Source: Burkholderia lata (GTDB lineage Bacteria; Pseudomonadota; Gammaproteobacteria; Burkholderiales; Burkholderiaceae). Taken from it: a stretch of DNA of 64,000 nucleotides. Location of the stretch: the NCBI RefSeq assembly GCF_902499335.1, contig NZ_CABVQK010000004.1, positions 186,001-250,000 on the forward strand, given 5' to 3'. Under the pieces are notes generated by a model. It had not been told where the DNA came from, ran no database searches, and saw only the letters and a program-made list of their open reading frames with translations. Both the position numbers and the translations under genes were made by a program. This document shows, piece after piece, positions 31,788 to 40,232 of the stretch (its first letter is position 1; each line of letters starts with the position of its first letter).

Positions 31788-31933
31788 TTGTGCGACCCGT
31801 ACGACGAGTAGCCGCTGCGGGCCGACGAACTGCCCCAGCCGCTGCCGCCCGAACCGCTGCCGCCGATCGATGCGCAGCTGAACAGCGTGACGACGATCAG
31901 GCCGTAGATGCCGTAGAGAATGTACCGGATCAC
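31784..31933 (-). CDS. 49-residue membrane peptide with a Gly/Ser-rich tail
   Basis: The ORF runs from GTG at 31933 to TGA at 31784. It overlaps the DUF4178 gene stop as GTGA and the speD start as ATGA, so it is locked between two genes by coupled translation. The N-terminal 20 residues (MIRYILYGIYGLIVVTLFSC) are one membrane helix ending in a possible lipobox (LFSC). The remaining 29 residues are almost only Gly, Ser, Tyr, Trp and basic residues. This could be a small lipoprotein or membrane subunit. No family is recognised. Confidence 0.65.
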   Translation of the reverse strand: MIRYILYGIYGLIVVTLFSCASIGGSGSGGSGWGSSSARSGYSSYGSHK

Positions 31934-33447
31934 GCGTTGCCCCCGTCCGACGCAAAGCTCTTCCACAGCCATTCAGGCAGCCACAGCACCAGCAAGCCGA
32001 CCATCACGTAGACGGAGCGGCCGCTGAACGAGAACAGCGAGCCCATGTTCAGGATCACGAGCAGTGCGCTGAACACGAGCGGCAGCGGCGCGAAACTGTG
32101 CGGGCCTTTCCGGCCGAACAGGCCCGTCGACGCGGTGGCGCCCGTAGCCGCCGCAGCCGCGGCTGTCGCGAGCGCCGGCGTGCCGAAGCGTTCGGCAAGC
32201 GTACTGCCCGACAGCGGCCGCGCGCGCGACCAGACGATCTCCGCGTCGCTGCGCTCGCGCGTCAGCTTGTCCTTCTGCCAGCCGTAGTCGATGATCGACG
32301 TGCGATCGCCGACCTGCACGCGCCAGTTGAATGCACCGACCACGTAGACGACCTCCGAGTCGTATTCCTCGCGCAGGCGGTAGGTCTTGTCGCCATCGCT
32401 CACGTCGGCATCGCTGCCGATCGTCGGCCATTGGTCGAGCACCTGCACGCGCTCCCAGCGCCCTTCGCTCTGCACGAGCCACAGGAACCCGCGCTTCGGG
32501 TTCAGCAGCAGGTATTCGTCCCACGTCTCTTCGTCGTCCGGCACGCGGCAACGCATCATCCCGATCACCGTGTACTTCACGCCGTCGAACGTGCCGATCG
32601 CGCCGAGCTCCAGCGCACCCTTCACCGCTTCGAGCTTGCGCTGCGCCGCGAACACGGTCTGCTGCTCGGCCGTGCACTGCACGCCGGCATGGCAACTGCC
32701 GCACACCACGTAGTCGGCGACGTTCGGTGCATACGACAGCGGCGCGCCGCAGCTTGGGCACGCGAACGGCACCATCTCCGAGCCGCGCTTCTCGCGCGTA
32801 TCGTTTTCGGTATCGCGCAGCCCGGTGAACGCGAGCGCATCGAACGCCAGCGCTTCGCCCGTATAGACGGCCGGACTCCCGCCGTTCGCATCGGCGTCGG
32901 AATAGTCGTAGGTCGCGAATGCGTTGCCGGTGCGCAGGTCGACGACGCGCGCCTCCCAGCCGGCATCGACGCGAAACGGCAATTCGCCGTCGCCGCCCGT
33001 GCAGCGCGCGGTGCGCACGTCGGACACGAGAAACGCGCGGCCGCCGTGGTCGATCCGCATGCCCGGTTCCAGCGTGCCGAACGCGGGCCACGCGCCGCCT
33101 GACGCATCGTCGGGCTCGCGCACGGTGATCGCATACTGGCCCGACGCGTCCGACAGCCAGCCGAACGTGCCGTCGTCGAACACGACGTACCACTCGCTCC
33201 ACGCGCCGGCGTCGTAGGTCATCTGGATGCGCCCGAGCACCGTGAACGCGCGCTTGTCGTAGCGCCCCGCCGTGCCGATCTGGATCGGCGACGCATCGTC
33301 GAGCACCGTGGCCAGTTCGCCGATACGTTCGACGTCGGACCCGCGCTTGAACAGCGTGCTGCGGCAGAACGCGCAGACGGCCATCACCGCCGCCGCCGAG
33401 CGAAACTCGACCGGCGCACCGCACTGGGGGCACGAGGTACTGAACAT
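31930..33447 (-). CDS. Zinc-ribbon protein with two DUF4178 domains and C-terminal membrane helices
   Basis: The product is 505 residues. It opens with a zinc ribbon (CPQCGA with a later CAFC), followed by one DUF4178 domain with WSEWYVVFDDGTFGWLSDAS. A second zinc ribbon (CPSCGA with CGSC) sits near residue 230 and precedes a second DUF4178 domain with WDEYLLLNPKRGFLWLVQSE. Two membrane helices close the protein. DUF4178 occurs in gene neighbourhoods with SPFH, DUF350 and spermidine enzymes, but its role is unknown. It lies nine bases after the SPFH gene and overlaps the 49-residue peptide gene. Confidence 0.88.
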   Translation of the reverse strand: MFSTSCPQCGAPVEFRSAAAVMAVCAFCRSTLFKRGSDVERIGELATVLDDASPIQIGTAGRYDKRAFTVLGRIQMTYDAGAWSEWYVVFDDGTFGWLSDASGQYAITVREPDDASGGAWPAFGTLEPGMRIDHGGRAFLVSDVRTARCTGGDGELPFRVDAGWEARVVDLRTGNAFATYDYSDADANGGSPAVYTGEALAFDALAFTGLRDTENDTREKRGSEMVPFACPSCGAPLSYAPNVADYVVCGSCHAGVQCTAEQQTVFAAQRKLEAVKGALELGAIGTFDGVKYTVIGMMRCRVPDDEETWDEYLLLNPKRGFLWLVQSEGRWERVQVLDQWPTIGSDADVSDGDKTYRLREEYDSEVVYVVGAFNWRVQVGDRTSIIDYGWQKDKLTRERSDAEIVWSRARPLSGSTLAERFGTPALATAAAAAATGATASTGLFGRKGPHSFAPLPLVFSALLVILNMGSLFSFSGRSVYVMVGLLVLWLPEWLWKSFASDGGNA

Positions 33448-33456
33448 GCGCGACGC

Positions 33457-34509
33457 TTACCGGGTGAGCTTCGCGAGGATCTCGGCCTTCGCGCGCGAGT
33501 ACTCGTCTTCGGTCACGAGGCCCTTGTCGAACAGCGCCTTCAACTGTTCGAGCCGCTGCACGTAATCGGTGCCTTCCACCGGAGCGGCAGGCTGCGCGGC
33601 GGCCACCTGCGCCGCCGCGGGCGCAGGCGGTGCGGCCGGCGCCGGTTGCGCGGCGCCCGCGATCTGGCCGGCCATCGCCTGCCCGATCGCCGCGCCCGCG
33701 GCGAGCCCCGCACCGACCCCGGCGATGCCGCCCGGGTTCTGCGCGGCGAGCGGAATCGCCTGCGCGGTCTGGTATTGCGTGGCGCGCGCGAGATCGCCGG
33801 CCATCCCCGCGCCGATCCGCAGGTCGAGCGCCTTCTGCAGCTCCGCCGGCAGCGACACGCTCTCGACCGCGAACGCGTCGAGCGCGAGGCCGTAGCGCGT
33901 GAACACCGGCGCGAGCGCCTCGGCGATGCGCTGCGACAGCAGCGACTGGTTCGCGGCCATGTCGACGAACGGCACGTCGGCCGAGCCGAACGTGGTGCTC
34001 ATCGCCGTGACGACCAGGTTGCGCAGTTGCTGTTCGAGATCGTCGACCGTGTACTGCGCGCGCGTGCCGCTGACCTCGCGATAGAACGCGCCCGCGTCGA
34101 CGATCCGGTACGAGTAGATGCCGAACGCACGCACCTGCACGAAGCCGAATTCGCGGTCGCGGATCGTCACCGGCTGCGCGGTGCCCCAGCGCCGGCCGAG
34201 CTGCAGCCGCGTGCTGAAGAAATAGACGTCCGACTTGAAAGGTGACTGAAAGAGTTTGTCCCAGTTCTTCAGGTACGTGAGCACCGGCAGCGTGTTCGTT
34301 TCCAGCGTGTACAGCCCCGCCTGAAAGATGTCGGCGATCTTGCCTTCATTGACGAAGATCGCGACCTGCGTCTCGCGCACGGTCAGCTTGCCGCCATACC
34401 GGATTTCCATGTCTTCCATCGGATAGCGCCAGGCCAGCACGCCATCGGTGTCTTCGGTCCATTGCAGGACGTCGACGAACTGCTTGCGGATAAACGATCC
34501 CAGACTCAT
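33457..34509 (-). CDS. SPFH-domain protein with SHOCT tail (virion-core/YdjI type)
   Basis: The product is 350 residues. The N-terminal three fifths form an SPFH-like domain of the YdjI type: IRKQFVDVLQWTEDTDGVLA, TVRETQVAIFVNEGKIADIF and VQVRAFGIYSYRIVDAGAFY. An Ala/Pro-rich linker follows at residues 265-310. The last 30 residues are a SHOCT domain (YVQRLEQLKALFDKGLVTED). Such proteins form membrane-associated oligomeric scaffolds; a relative in Bacillus takes part in the PspA-type envelope response. It is 27 bases downstream of the DUF350 gene. Confidence 0.88.
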   Translation of the reverse strand: MSLGSFIRKQFVDVLQWTEDTDGVLAWRYPMEDMEIRYGGKLTVRETQVAIFVNEGKIADIFQAGLYTLETNTLPVLTYLKNWDKLFQSPFKSDVYFFSTRLQLGRRWGTAQPVTIRDREFGFVQVRAFGIYSYRIVDAGAFYREVSGTRAQYTVDDLEQQLRNLVVTAMSTTFGSADVPFVDMAANQSLLSQRIAEALAPVFTRYGLALDAFAVESVSLPAELQKALDLRIGAGMAGDLARATQYQTAQAIPLAAQNPGGIAGVGAGLAAGAAIGQAMAGQIAGAAQPAPAAPPAPAAAQVAAAQPAAPVEGTDYVQRLEQLKALFDKGLVTEDEYSRAKAEILAKLTR

Positions 34510-34536
34510 GTCGGTCTCCTCGAAACGCGTGGTGCG

Positions 34537-34923
34537 TCAGGTCAGGCAGGCGGCATTGATGATGCCGACGACGAGCGACGCGGTGCCCATCAGGCCGCCC
34601 ATCGCGACGTTGCGATCCTCGATCGCATGATTCATGCCGGGCATCAGCCGTGTGAGCGCCGCATAGGTAATCAGTTGCACGGCCATCGCGCCGACGGCCC
34701 AGATCACGACTTCGCCGAGCGTGGAATTGTGCGCGATGCTGGATGCGAGTGTCAGGCAGAAACCGATCAGTGCGCCGCCGAACGACAGCGTCGCGGCCGC
34801 GTTGCCGTCGCGGATCAGCGCCAGTTCGTCGAACGGGGTGACCTTCAGGTACACTGCCGCGAACACAAGAAGCAGCACGAACGCCGACAGTAAATGAACC
34901 GCATAGAGATAGGCACTATTCAT
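34537..34923 (-). CDS. DUF350 (YjfL-like) membrane protein
   Basis: The product is 128 residues with four predicted membrane helices, the usual DUF350 layout: YAVHLLSAFVLLLVFAAVYL, LSFGGALIGFCLTLASSI, EVVIWAVGAMAVQLITYAAL and a C-terminal AMGGLMGTASLVVGIINAAC. E. coli YjfL belongs to this family and is encoded with a PspA homologue. It is the first gene of a minus-strand operon continuing into SPFH, DUF4178, a small peptide and speD. It is divergent from the speE-like gene across a 121-base promoter region. Confidence 0.88.
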   Translation of the reverse strand: MNSAYLYAVHLLSAFVLLLVFAAVYLKVTPFDELALIRDGNAAATLSFGGALIGFCLTLASSIAHNSTLGEVVIWAVGAMAVQLITYAALTRLMPGMNHAIEDRNVAMGGLMGTASLVVGIINAACLT

Positions 34924-35044
34924 TCTTTCCCTCGGATTTTGTGCTCGGTTCGCCGCCCCGTCGCCGGCCGGCCCGCGCAGGGCCAGCTGACAAAATTCCG
35001 CGCCAGTATATCCACATTGCCGACCGCCGCACAACGGACGCACC
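34924..35044. promoter_or_regulatory. Divergent promoter region of the polyamine/membrane cluster
   Basis: Only 121 bases separate the DUF350 and speE-like starts. They must contain both promoters, so the two arms are probably co-regulated. I do not see a clear dyad. Confidence 0.4.
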
Positions 35045-36559
35045 ATGCTGCATAAGCGCGCGCTCGTCCTGTCGATTCTCGTGCTCGCATCGTGCGGGCT
35101 CGGCTACGAACTGATCAGCAGCGCGCTGTCCAGCTACCTGCTCGGCGATTCGATCCTGCAGTTCTCGTCGGTGATCGGCAGCTACCTGTTTGCGATGGGG
35201 ATCGGCTCGTGGCTCGCGAAGTTCGTCGAGGACGACGACGTGCTCGACCGCTTCGTCGATATCGAGCTGCTCGTCGGCCTGCTCGGCGGCGTCTCGGCAG
35301 CCCTGCTGTTCGTGGTGTTCGCGTGGCTCGCCGCACCGTTCCGCGCGGCGCTCTATGCACTCGTGCTGGCGCTCGGCCTGCTGATCGGGATGGAGATCCC
35401 GCTCGTGATGCGCGCGTTCCAGCAGCGGCGCCAGGCGTTTCGCCATACCGTCAGCGAGGTGCTGACTTTCGACTATCTCGGCTCGCTCGCCGTGTCGCTG
35501 ATCTTCCCGCTGGTGCTCGCGCCGCGTCTCGGCCTGCTGCGCACCAGCTTCCTGTTCGGGCTCCTCAACGCGTTCGTCGCGCTGTGGACTACCCACCTGT
35601 TCCGCGACGAGATCCGCAACGTGCGCGCCAAGCTGATGCGTGCGTCGCTCGTGATCGGGCTGCTCGTCGCCGGCTTCGCGCTGTCGGACCGCATCACGCA
35701 CTGGGCCGAACACGGCGTGTACGGCGACGAGACGATCTATTCGGAGACGACGCCGTACCAGCGCATCGTGCTCACGCAGTGGCACGACGACATGCGGCTG
35801 TACCTGAACGGCAACCTGCAGTTCTCGTCGCGCGACGAGCATCGCTATCACGAGGCGCTGATCCACCCGACGATCGACGCGCTGCCGTGGGCGAAGCGCG
35901 TGCTCGTGCTCGGCGGCGGCGACGGCCTCGCGGTGCGCGAACTGCTGAAGCACCGCAACCTCGAACAGATCACGCTCGTCGATCTCGATCCCGCGATGAC
36001 GAAGCTGTTCTCGACCTCCGCACCGCTCCTCAAGCTGAACCAGGGCTCGCTGAAGGATTCGCGCGTGCACGTGATCAACGACGACGCGGTGCGCTGGCTC
36101 GAATCGAACGCCGACGTGTACGACGCGATCGTCGTCGACTTCCCCGACCCGACCAACTTCGGCCTCGGCCGGCTGTATTCGGTGCCCGTGTTCCGGCTGC
36201 TTGCGCGCCACCTGTCGGAAAACGGCTATGCGGTGATCCAGTCGACGTCGCCATATTTCGCGCCGCACGCGTACTGGACCATCATCGCGACGCTGCACGA
36301 GGCCGGACTCAACACGTGGCCGTACCACTGCTACGTGCCGTCGTTCGGCGACTGGGGCTTCGTGATCGCCGGCAAGCGCCGCGACTTCACGGTGCCCACG
36401 CACTACTCGGTGCCCACGCGCTGGCTCGACGCGCAGACGGCCGCCGAGATGTTCCACTTCCCGGCCGACATGCCGGCGCTGCCGATGTCGCCGAACGAAC
36501 TCAACGACCAGCCGCTCGTGCGCCGCTTCGACGACGACTGGAAGCACGTGCTGCGCTGA
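35045..36559 (+). CDS. Membrane-anchored spermidine-synthase-like aminopropyltransferase
   Basis: The product is 504 residues. The first 215 form about seven membrane helices (LVLSILVLASCGLGYELISS onwards). The rest is a spermidine synthase fold. The dcSAM-binding GGGDGLAVRELLKH and ITLVDLDPAM are intact, with the acidic active-site segment IVVDFPDPTNFGLGRLYSVP. It should transfer an aminopropyl group from decarboxylated SAM, supplied by the divergent speD, to an amine acceptor at or near the membrane. The acceptor may be a polyamine or something else. The stop overlaps the next gene's start (TGATG). Confidence 0.9.
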   Translation: MLHKRALVLSILVLASCGLGYELISSALSSYLLGDSILQFSSVIGSYLFAMGIGSWLAKFVEDDDVLDRFVDIELLVGLLGGVSAALLFVVFAWLAAPFRAALYALVLALGLLIGMEIPLVMRAFQQRRQAFRHTVSEVLTFDYLGSLAVSLIFPLVLAPRLGLLRTSFLFGLLNAFVALWTTHLFRDEIRNVRAKLMRASLVIGLLVAGFALSDRITHWAEHGVYGDETIYSETTPYQRIVLTQWHDDMRLYLNGNLQFSSRDEHRYHEALIHPTIDALPWAKRVLVLGGGDGLAVRELLKHRNLEQITLVDLDPAMTKLFSTSAPLLKLNQGSLKDSRVHVINDDAVRWLESNADVYDAIVVDFPDPTNFGLGRLYSVPVFRLLARHLSENGYAVIQSTSPYFAPHAYWTIIATLHEAGLNTWPYHCYVPSFGDWGFVIAGKRRDFTVPTHYSVPTRWLDAQTAAEMFHFPADMPALPMSPNELNDQPLVRRFDDDWKHVLR

Positions 36560-38178
36560 TGGACCGCCGCACGTTCCTCGTCGCGTCCGCGGCCGCGTCG
36601 CTCGCCGCCTGCGGGCGCACCGGCTGGATCGAGACGACACCGCATGTCGGCTACCCCGGCATGCGCGAAGGCCACGCACTGCGCGACCATGCCGCGCTGC
36701 CGCCGCCTTCCGGCACGATCGAGACCGACGTCGCGATCCTCGGCGCGGGCGCGGCCGGGCTGTCGTGCGCGTGGCAGCTTGCGCGCGCGGGGCACAAGCG
36801 CTTCACGGTGCTCGCCGGCCCCGAATTCGGCGGCAATGCGTCCGGCGGCCGCTTCGGCGATCTCGGCTATCCGAAAGGTGCGCACTACCTGCCGCTGCCG
36901 TCGCTCGAATCCACGCATCTGCGCGACATGCTCGCCGATCTCGGCGTGATCGAATCGGCGCCGCTCTCCGCGCGCCCGGTGTACGACGAGCGCGTGCTCG
37001 TCCATGCGCCCGACGAACGGCTCTTCATCGCCGGGCAGTGGCAGGACGGGATCGTGCCGGCAACCGGCCTCGGCGCCGACGAGCTCGCGCAACAGGCACG
37101 CTTCTTCGCGTACACCGACGGGCTGCGCACCGCACGCGGCGCCGATGGCCGCAAGGTGTTCTGCATCCCGATCGCGGAATCGTCACGCGACCCGCGCTGG
37201 CTCGCGCTGGACCGGTGCTCGTTCCGCCAGTGGCTGCTCGACGAGGGCTACACCGCGAAGGCGCTGCACTGGTACCTGAACTACTGCTGCCGCGACGACT
37301 ACGGCGCCGGGTACGAGCACGTGTCCGCGTGGGCCGGCCTGCACTATTTCTCGTCACGCGGCGGCCATGCGGGCGATGCGAGCGACGGCGCGGTGCTGAC
37401 CTGGCCCGACGGGCTGCACACGATGGTGACGAAGCTCACCGATTCAATCACCACGCGCACCGGCTCGAACGCATGGTCGCGCGACGGCTTCGCGGTGCGT
37501 GCGACCGAACGCGCGGGCGGCGTCGACGTACTGTGCGCGCGCATCGGCAATGACGGCACGCTGTCGACGTTCACGCTGAAGGCGCGGCGCGTCGTTTGCG
37601 CGATGCCGCTGTTCGTCGCGGCGCGCGTGTTTCCGCAGCTCGCCGCGTACGGCTTCGACCCCGCGCGCGACCTGCCGCCGCGCGCGCCGTGGCTCGTGTC
37701 CAACTTCCTGCTCGACGGCATGCCGGCCGAAGCAGCCGGCGTACCGCTCGCGTGGGACAACGTCGTCTACGACGGCGCGGGGCTCGGCTATGTCGTGTCG
37801 ACGCACCAGCTGATCCGCATGTCGCCACCGACGCGCTCGGTGTTCTCCGCGTACCAGGCGTTGAGCACGCAAGCACCGGACGACACGCGCCGCTGGCTCG
37901 CACAGGCCAGGCCCGACGCGTTGCGCGAACAAGCGGCGATCGACTTGCAAGCCGCCTACGGGCGCGAACTGTGGAAACACGCGACGGCGCTCGAGATCAC
38001 CGTGCGCGGTCACGCGATGGCGACGCCCGACGTCGGCTTCCTGAGCCGGCCGGAGCTGCTCGCGCTGCGCGATGCCGACGGCCCCGTCGTGTTCGCCCAC
38101 GCCGATCTGTCCGGGCTGTCGCTGTTCGAGGAAGCGTCGTACTGGGGCATGCTCGCCGCCCGGCGCGTGCTGGCCTGA
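36559..38178 (+). CDS. Exported FAD-dependent amine-oxidase-like oxidoreductase
   Basis: The product is 539 residues. The N-terminus MDRRTFLVASAAASLAACG combines an RR pair with a lipobox (SLAAC), so it may be a Tat-exported lipoprotein. The FAD Rossmann motif follows near residue 55: VAILGAGAAGLSCAWQLARA. The C-terminal VVFAHADLSGLSLFEEASYW is the usual second FAD contact. The overall pattern fits the flavin amine oxidase/phytoene desaturase superfamily. Start and upstream stop overlap as TGATG, so it is coupled to the aminopropyltransferase gene and may oxidise the product or a related amine. The substrate is not known. Confidence 0.85.
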   Translation: MDRRTFLVASAAASLAACGRTGWIETTPHVGYPGMREGHALRDHAALPPPSGTIETDVAILGAGAAGLSCAWQLARAGHKRFTVLAGPEFGGNASGGRFGDLGYPKGAHYLPLPSLESTHLRDMLADLGVIESAPLSARPVYDERVLVHAPDERLFIAGQWQDGIVPATGLGADELAQQARFFAYTDGLRTARGADGRKVFCIPIAESSRDPRWLALDRCSFRQWLLDEGYTAKALHWYLNYCCRDDYGAGYEHVSAWAGLHYFSSRGGHAGDASDGAVLTWPDGLHTMVTKLTDSITTRTGSNAWSRDGFAVRATERAGGVDVLCARIGNDGTLSTFTLKARRVVCAMPLFVAARVFPQLAAYGFDPARDLPPRAPWLVSNFLLDGMPAEAAGVPLAWDNVVYDGAGLGYVVSTHQLIRMSPPTRSVFSAYQALSTQAPDDTRRWLAQARPDALREQAAIDLQAAYGRELWKHATALEITVRGHAMATPDVGFLSRPELLALRDADGPVVFAHADLSGLSLFEEASYWGMLAARRVLA

Positions 38179-38281
38179 CGGCCGTCATCCGTCATTGCGG
38201 CGGCATCGCCACCCGCTATAATCGCGCGACATTCCGACTGCATTGAGCAGGCCGACGGTGCCGCGCCGTCCGACGCGCCGT

Positions 38282-39067
38282 ATGCCCTCCTCGACAACAA
38301 CAATGACGAACCGAACCATCCGACGCCTTCGCCCGTTCGTGCGTGCCGCCGCGCGCGTGCTCGCCTGTGCCCCGCTGCTCGGCGCACCGCTGGCGCTGCA
38401 TGCGGCCGACACCGCGGCCACCACCGGCACCGCGCCCGCCTCCGGGCGCTACGTCGTCGTCGACACCGGCCACACGCCGGCTCACCCGGGCTCCACCGGC
38501 GCGAGCGGCCGCGTCGAATACCTGTACAACCTCGACCTGTCCGCGGCGGTCGCAGAGAAACTCTCCGCGCATGGCGACCGCGTGCTGCGCACGTCGGCCG
38601 ATGGCCGCGAGATCACGCTCGACCAGCGTTCGACGCAGGCGCCCGACGCGAACCTGTTCGTGTCGATCCACCACGACTCGATGCAGCAGCAGTTCATCGA
38701 CGCGGGCCGGCAGCGCGAATTCCGCGGCTTCTCGGTGTTCGTGTCGGAACGCAATCCGCACTATGCGGAAAGCCTGCGTTGCGCGAAGGCGATCGCCGAG
38801 CGGCTGGTCGCGGCCGGCGAGCGGCCGTCGCTGTATCACGCGCAGCCGATCCGCGGCGAGAATCGCCCGCTGATCGACCCGCAACTCGGCATCCACCGCT
38901 TCGACGATCTCGTCGTGCTGCGCACCGCACCGATTCCGGCGGTGCTCGTCGAGGCCGGCGTGATCGTCAACCCGGACGAGGAAGCACGGCTTGCGCGTCG
39001 CGAGACGATCCAGAAGCTGTCCACTGCAATCGCGGGCGGGATCGACGCGTGCACGGTGCCGCAATAA
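38282..39067 (+). CDS. N-acetylmuramoyl-L-alanine amidase (Amidase_3), exported
   Basis: The product is 261 residues from ATG at 38282; ATG at 38303 or TTG at 38243 are alternatives, and none has a good ribosome site. The signal peptide spans roughly 40 residues and ends at LHAAD. The zinc site of the family is visible: His in VVVDTGHTPAHPG, Glu in GRVEYLYNLDL and His in LFVSIHHDSMQ. The catalytic Glu is in VLVEAGVIVNPDEEARL. The protein cleaves the amide bond between muramic acid and the peptide stem. It may be co-transcribed with the two genes upstream. Confidence 0.87.
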   Translation: MPSSTTTMTNRTIRRLRPFVRAAARVLACAPLLGAPLALHAADTAATTGTAPASGRYVVVDTGHTPAHPGSTGASGRVEYLYNLDLSAAVAEKLSAHGDRVLRTSADGREITLDQRSTQAPDANLFVSIHHDSMQQQFIDAGRQREFRGFSVFVSERNPHYAESLRCAKAIAERLVAAGERPSLYHAQPIRGENRPLIDPQLGIHRFDDLVVLRTAPIPAVLVEAGVIVNPDEEARLARRETIQKLSTAIAGGIDACTVPQ

Positions 39068-39120
39068 ACAACGATAACGCCCATCGGGCCAACGGTTTTC
39101 ACCCAGTCAGGAGCATCACC

Positions 39121-39510
39121 ATGAAAATGAAGAATCTGCTCGCATCCTGCGCCCTGTTCGCGCTTGCCGTTCCGTTCGCCGCGCACGCGGCCGGCTGTGC
39201 GAAGCCGCACAGCGCGTTCGACCAGGTGTACTGCAGCAGCACCCAGTTCTCGCAGACCGACCGTGACCTCAACGACGAGTACGGCCGCCTGCGCAAACAA
39301 CTGAGCAGCGACCAGCAGGCGACGCTGAAGGCCGGCCAGCTCGCGTGGATGAAGCAACGCGACGCGCAGTGTAGCGAGACGCGCAACAACGGGTACCTCG
39401 TGGATCTCCAGTGCGCGACCGACATGACGCAGTCGCGGCTGTCTTTCCTGCGCGAGCGTGAACGCGAGTGCACCAGCACGGGTTGCGTGACGTCGAAGCT
39501 CGGCGATTAA
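39121..39510 (+). CDS. LprI-like (DUF1311) exported protein
   Basis: The product is 129 residues. The signal peptide ends at AHAAG near residue 23. The mature part is a single DUF1311 domain: FDQVYCSSTQFSQTDRDLND, RKQLSSDQQATLKAGQLAWM, KQRDAQCSETRNNGYLVDL. Six Cys are present, probably paired. The ribosome site AGGAG is good. The gene follows the amidase by 53 bases. A putative lysozyme inhibitor next to a murein amidase gene gives a cell-wall theme. Confidence 0.82.
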   Translation: MKMKNLLASCALFALAVPFAAHAAGCAKPHSAFDQVYCSSTQFSQTDRDLNDEYGRLRKQLSSDQQATLKAGQLAWMKQRDAQCSETRNNGYLVDLQCATDMTQSRLSFLRERERECTSTGCVTSKLGD

Positions 39511-39523
39511 GGGCGTCGCGCGT

Positions 39524-39553
39524 GCCGCGCCGCGAAGCGTTTCGCGGCGCGGC
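39524..39553 (+). terminator. Terminator hairpin after the LprI-like gene
   Basis: A perfect 13-base stem (GCCGCGCCGCGAA / TTCGCGGCGCGGC) with a GCGT loop starts 13 bases after the stop. No clear T-tract follows, but the stem is very stable. Confidence 0.65.
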
Positions 39554-39603
39554 GCTTCATGCCCTTGCGAACCTTCCGCTTCGGCACCGCAAAAGGAGCG
39601 GCG

Positions 39604-40182
39604 ATGCGACATGAATTCTCCGAAGTCCTCAACGATCTGGTCGACTATTTTCTCGTCGGCGATCTCCTGCTGCTGAAGCGCTTCAAGGAACGGCACGCGT
39701 TGCCGGACGACGTCGCAACGGCGTTCACGACGAGCGACAGCGGCGACCGCGCCGTGCTGGAAGGCATCGTCATCCCGCTGGCCGGCATCGAGAACCATCC
39801 GTACACGGTAATCTTCACGCTGGATGACGCAACACCCGAATTGCTGAAGACGGGAAGCCGCCTGCAGCATCGGCGCGGCGGGTACGTGCTGCGCGTCGAA
39901 CATCGTTCGATCATGCTCTATACGTGGCGGATTCTCGAACGCTTCAATGACGCGACGGTCAGCGCACTGCTCGCGCGTTACCGCGAACCGGGCAGGCCCG
40001 TGATTGAAATCGACAACGGCTGGTATGACGTCGAGATCCTCGGTGGAGAAGTCCCGCGCGACGGCTGGTTCGAGCCGGCGTTCGAATTCGTGCTGAAGAA
40101 AGCCGACGCACCGGGCGACGCATCACAGGTGGATATCAACTACAGTTTCGCGATGGAAGGCAGTCCGGATCCGGCGAATTGA
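39604..40182 (+). CDS. Unrecognised cytosolic protein
   Basis: The product is 192 residues from ATG at 39604, chosen because AAGGAG lies five bases upstream. It has no signal peptide or membrane helix. Sequence such as HEFSEVLNDLVDYFLVGDLL and GYVLRVEHRSIMLYTWRILE suggests a mixed alpha/beta protein. I do not recognise a family. The stop at 40180 is followed after 50 bases by an acetyltransferase gene on the same strand. Confidence 0.7.
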   Translation: MRHEFSEVLNDLVDYFLVGDLLLLKRFKERHALPDDVATAFTTSDSGDRAVLEGIVIPLAGIENHPYTVIFTLDDATPELLKTGSRLQHRRGGYVLRVEHRSIMLYTWRILERFNDATVSALLARYREPGRPVIEIDNGWYDVEILGGEVPRDGWFEPAFEFVLKKADAPGDASQVDINYSFAMEGSPDPAN

Positions 40183-40232
40183 ATCCCGCGCGCGACGGCG
40201 CGGCACACGGCAACCGATCAGGCGGAGTAGCC

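Noticed and set aside
34916..36679. 587-codon minus-strand frame antisense to the speE-like gene
   Set aside because: Arg/His/Glu-rich shadow. The opposite strand has intact aminopropyltransferase motifs.
35092..38178. 1028-codon plus-strand frame spanning two genes, apparently a fusion
   Set aside because: Its first part is an out-of-frame Arg-rich reading of the speE-like gene. The genuine protein starts at the ATG at 36559 with a signal peptide.
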